NCBI GenBank assembly: GCA_040954595.2
Contig: CM082579.2
Span: 2,480,001-2,544,000, forward strand
Reading direction: 5' to 3'
From: Balanoglossus misakiensis
Lineage: Eukaryota; Hemichordata
Length of the DNA: 64,000 nucleotides
The notes beneath the pieces were generated by a model. It made no database searches and was not told where the DNA came from. It saw only the letters and a list, made by a program, of their open reading frames with translations. Below are positions 62,976-64,000 of this stretch, piece after piece. A program made the translations under genes and the position numbers. The first letter of the stretch is position 1. The number at the start of each line of letters is the position of its first letter.

Positions 62976-64000
62976 ACTTAACACTATATCAGCACTAAAC
63001 ATAGATATAATCTTGATATTTCATGGGATAAAACACAGCATTATGTTTCTACTCATTAATTATGTGCATATCTAATAATCAGATCAGATAATAGAGCTTG
63101 GGCCCGGACAATGCTGCTTGCAGCTTTAATCTTTATCTGTTTTTTTTCTACTCTAATGATTGTGCGTGGTCGATCAAAAGGTATTGGGGAATGGTACCAG
63201 CTTACCTGATTAGTAAGGATTTTCTTTGGTGATTGTGATGTCTGTTTGACAGGTAATATCACCAAGAAAGGCTTCCATCATTCATTGTAATTATTTTCTC
63301 TATTTTAAAACTGCGTCCCAAACAAAAGATGTGACCAGACACATCACCCACACTGCAGATGTTTGTGATTGCGTGTGTGGTTGTAACGTCTAATTTGGGC
63401 GGGAAAACACCTCGGATTTATTCCAGTGCAGAGCATTTGTAGTTTGTACGCGTATCACATTCGTGGTATCATTTTCCCCCCAGAAGATATATATTCCTCT
63501 CACGACATTAAGCAGCCGTTAAATTGGTTCTGTTATTAGACGACTGCAAATAGCATAGTAGTACATGGGATAACAGATGGGTGTCTTAGTGACCGAGTGA
63601 ATGTTCTAGCTGTCTTGTCCATTTTTCATGTTTTCCTTAATGTAGACGAATTAATAAGTCTGAAATAAAATATAATAGTAAAGGCAAAGTCCGACCCGTG
63701 CCCGTATTCATCTAATTAGGCAACGGTAGCTTGTAGACAACAGTATTTGATGGGTGAGTTTGTCGGGGAATTTTTTTTTTCTTTCGCTTCCTTGCTCCCT
63801 ATCTTCTGATGTTTTTGAAACGTGTCTGTTGCATTGTTTTCAACTTGCTGTCGTTTCATCTGTGAGCTCACCGCAGCAACAAATTTGCATGTCAGTAGCA
63901 TCTTTGTTCTATAAATACAAAGTTCTTGAATTGACTTCGGAGTGTTGACCACTGCACCTGGCGCTTTTGACCCAGCGATGCTGCCATTCGCATTCAGCGT

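Larger units (their letters stand above)
61640..63130. mobile_element. Non-coding repetitive element with terminal hairpin and internal repeats
   Basis: It opens with a perfect 12-bp inverted repeat, GGGCCCAAGCGC / GCGCTTGGGCCC, at 61640-61669. Near its end GCTTGGGCCC recurs at 63096-63105, followed by GGACAATGCTGCTTGCAGC. Inside are three blocks reading GGCGGCCAT, (C/A)TTGGATTTT, near 61854, 62153 and 62309. Two units of about 150 bp lie at 62036-62340. Three or four units of ATTATGTGCATA, CTAATT..AGG, AACCAATAG type follow between 62455 and 63090. There is no protein frame, so it would depend on another element for mobility. I cannot name the family. Confidence 0.75.
58144..64000. other. 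Gene-free 3' region
   Basis: No exon-like coding segment is recognised on either strand apart from short chance frames. It contains a palindromic element at 58186-58283 and a repetitive element at 61640-63130. The remaining 58284-61639 and 63131-64000 show nothing identifiable. Confidence 0.55.

Noticed and set aside
1-64000. CRISPR arrays, operons, bacterial promoters or a prokaryotic system
   Set aside because: The window is an intron-rich animal genome, and no regularly spaced repeats of CRISPR type are present.

Overview
The window is animal nuclear DNA. Genes are split into many short exons with GT-AG introns, mostly 80-400 bp. The protein families are metazoan: a MET-type receptor kinase, SLC13 transporters, collagen prolyl hydroxylase, C2CD3 and a glycine-receptor-like channel. 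An invertebrate deuterostome (hemichordate, cephalochordate or echinoderm) fits best, but that is inference from compact introns, family content and gene order, and I cannot name the species. I assembled seven protein-coding genes exon by exon. In each, reading-frame phase is consistent across every junction. Six are complete (581, 606, 543, 407, 2603, 432 and 421 codons cover the two SLC13 copies, P4HA3, PPME1, C2CD3, the MCT and the channel), except that the first gene in the window lacks its 5' end.

Layout. 1-7534 (+): 3' part of a MET/RON-like receptor tyrosine kinase with LDLa modules, a Ser/Thr-rich stalk, IPT domains, one membrane helix and a kinase. 7630-17488 (-): two tandem SLC13-family carriers whose ion/substrate signature motifs are changed. 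20010-23588 (+): P4HA3. 25931-29517 (-): PPME1. 29854-44381 (+): C2CD3 in 44 exons. 44627-46534 (-): an MCT-like (SLC16) carrier. 49099-58143 (+): an anion-type Cys-loop receptor with a Penelope-like retroelement in one intron. 58144-64000: no gene recognised, but a 1.5 kb hairpin-headed repetitive element and a small palindromic element.

Gene relations. P4HA3(+), PPME1(-), C2CD3(+) keep the order and relative orientation of the human 11q13.4 block (mirror image), and PPME1/C2CD3 share a 336 bp divergent promoter. The two SLC13 genes are an old tandem duplication with the same exon plan. No common pathway links all seven genes.

Most notable points: U12-type introns of both subtypes (AT-AC and GT-AG) in C2CD3; the altered SLC13 pair; the LDLa-mucin-IPT receptor kinase architecture; a possible hammerhead-ribozyme core in the Penelope-like element; and a repeat carrying three perfect DR1 nuclear-receptor sites.
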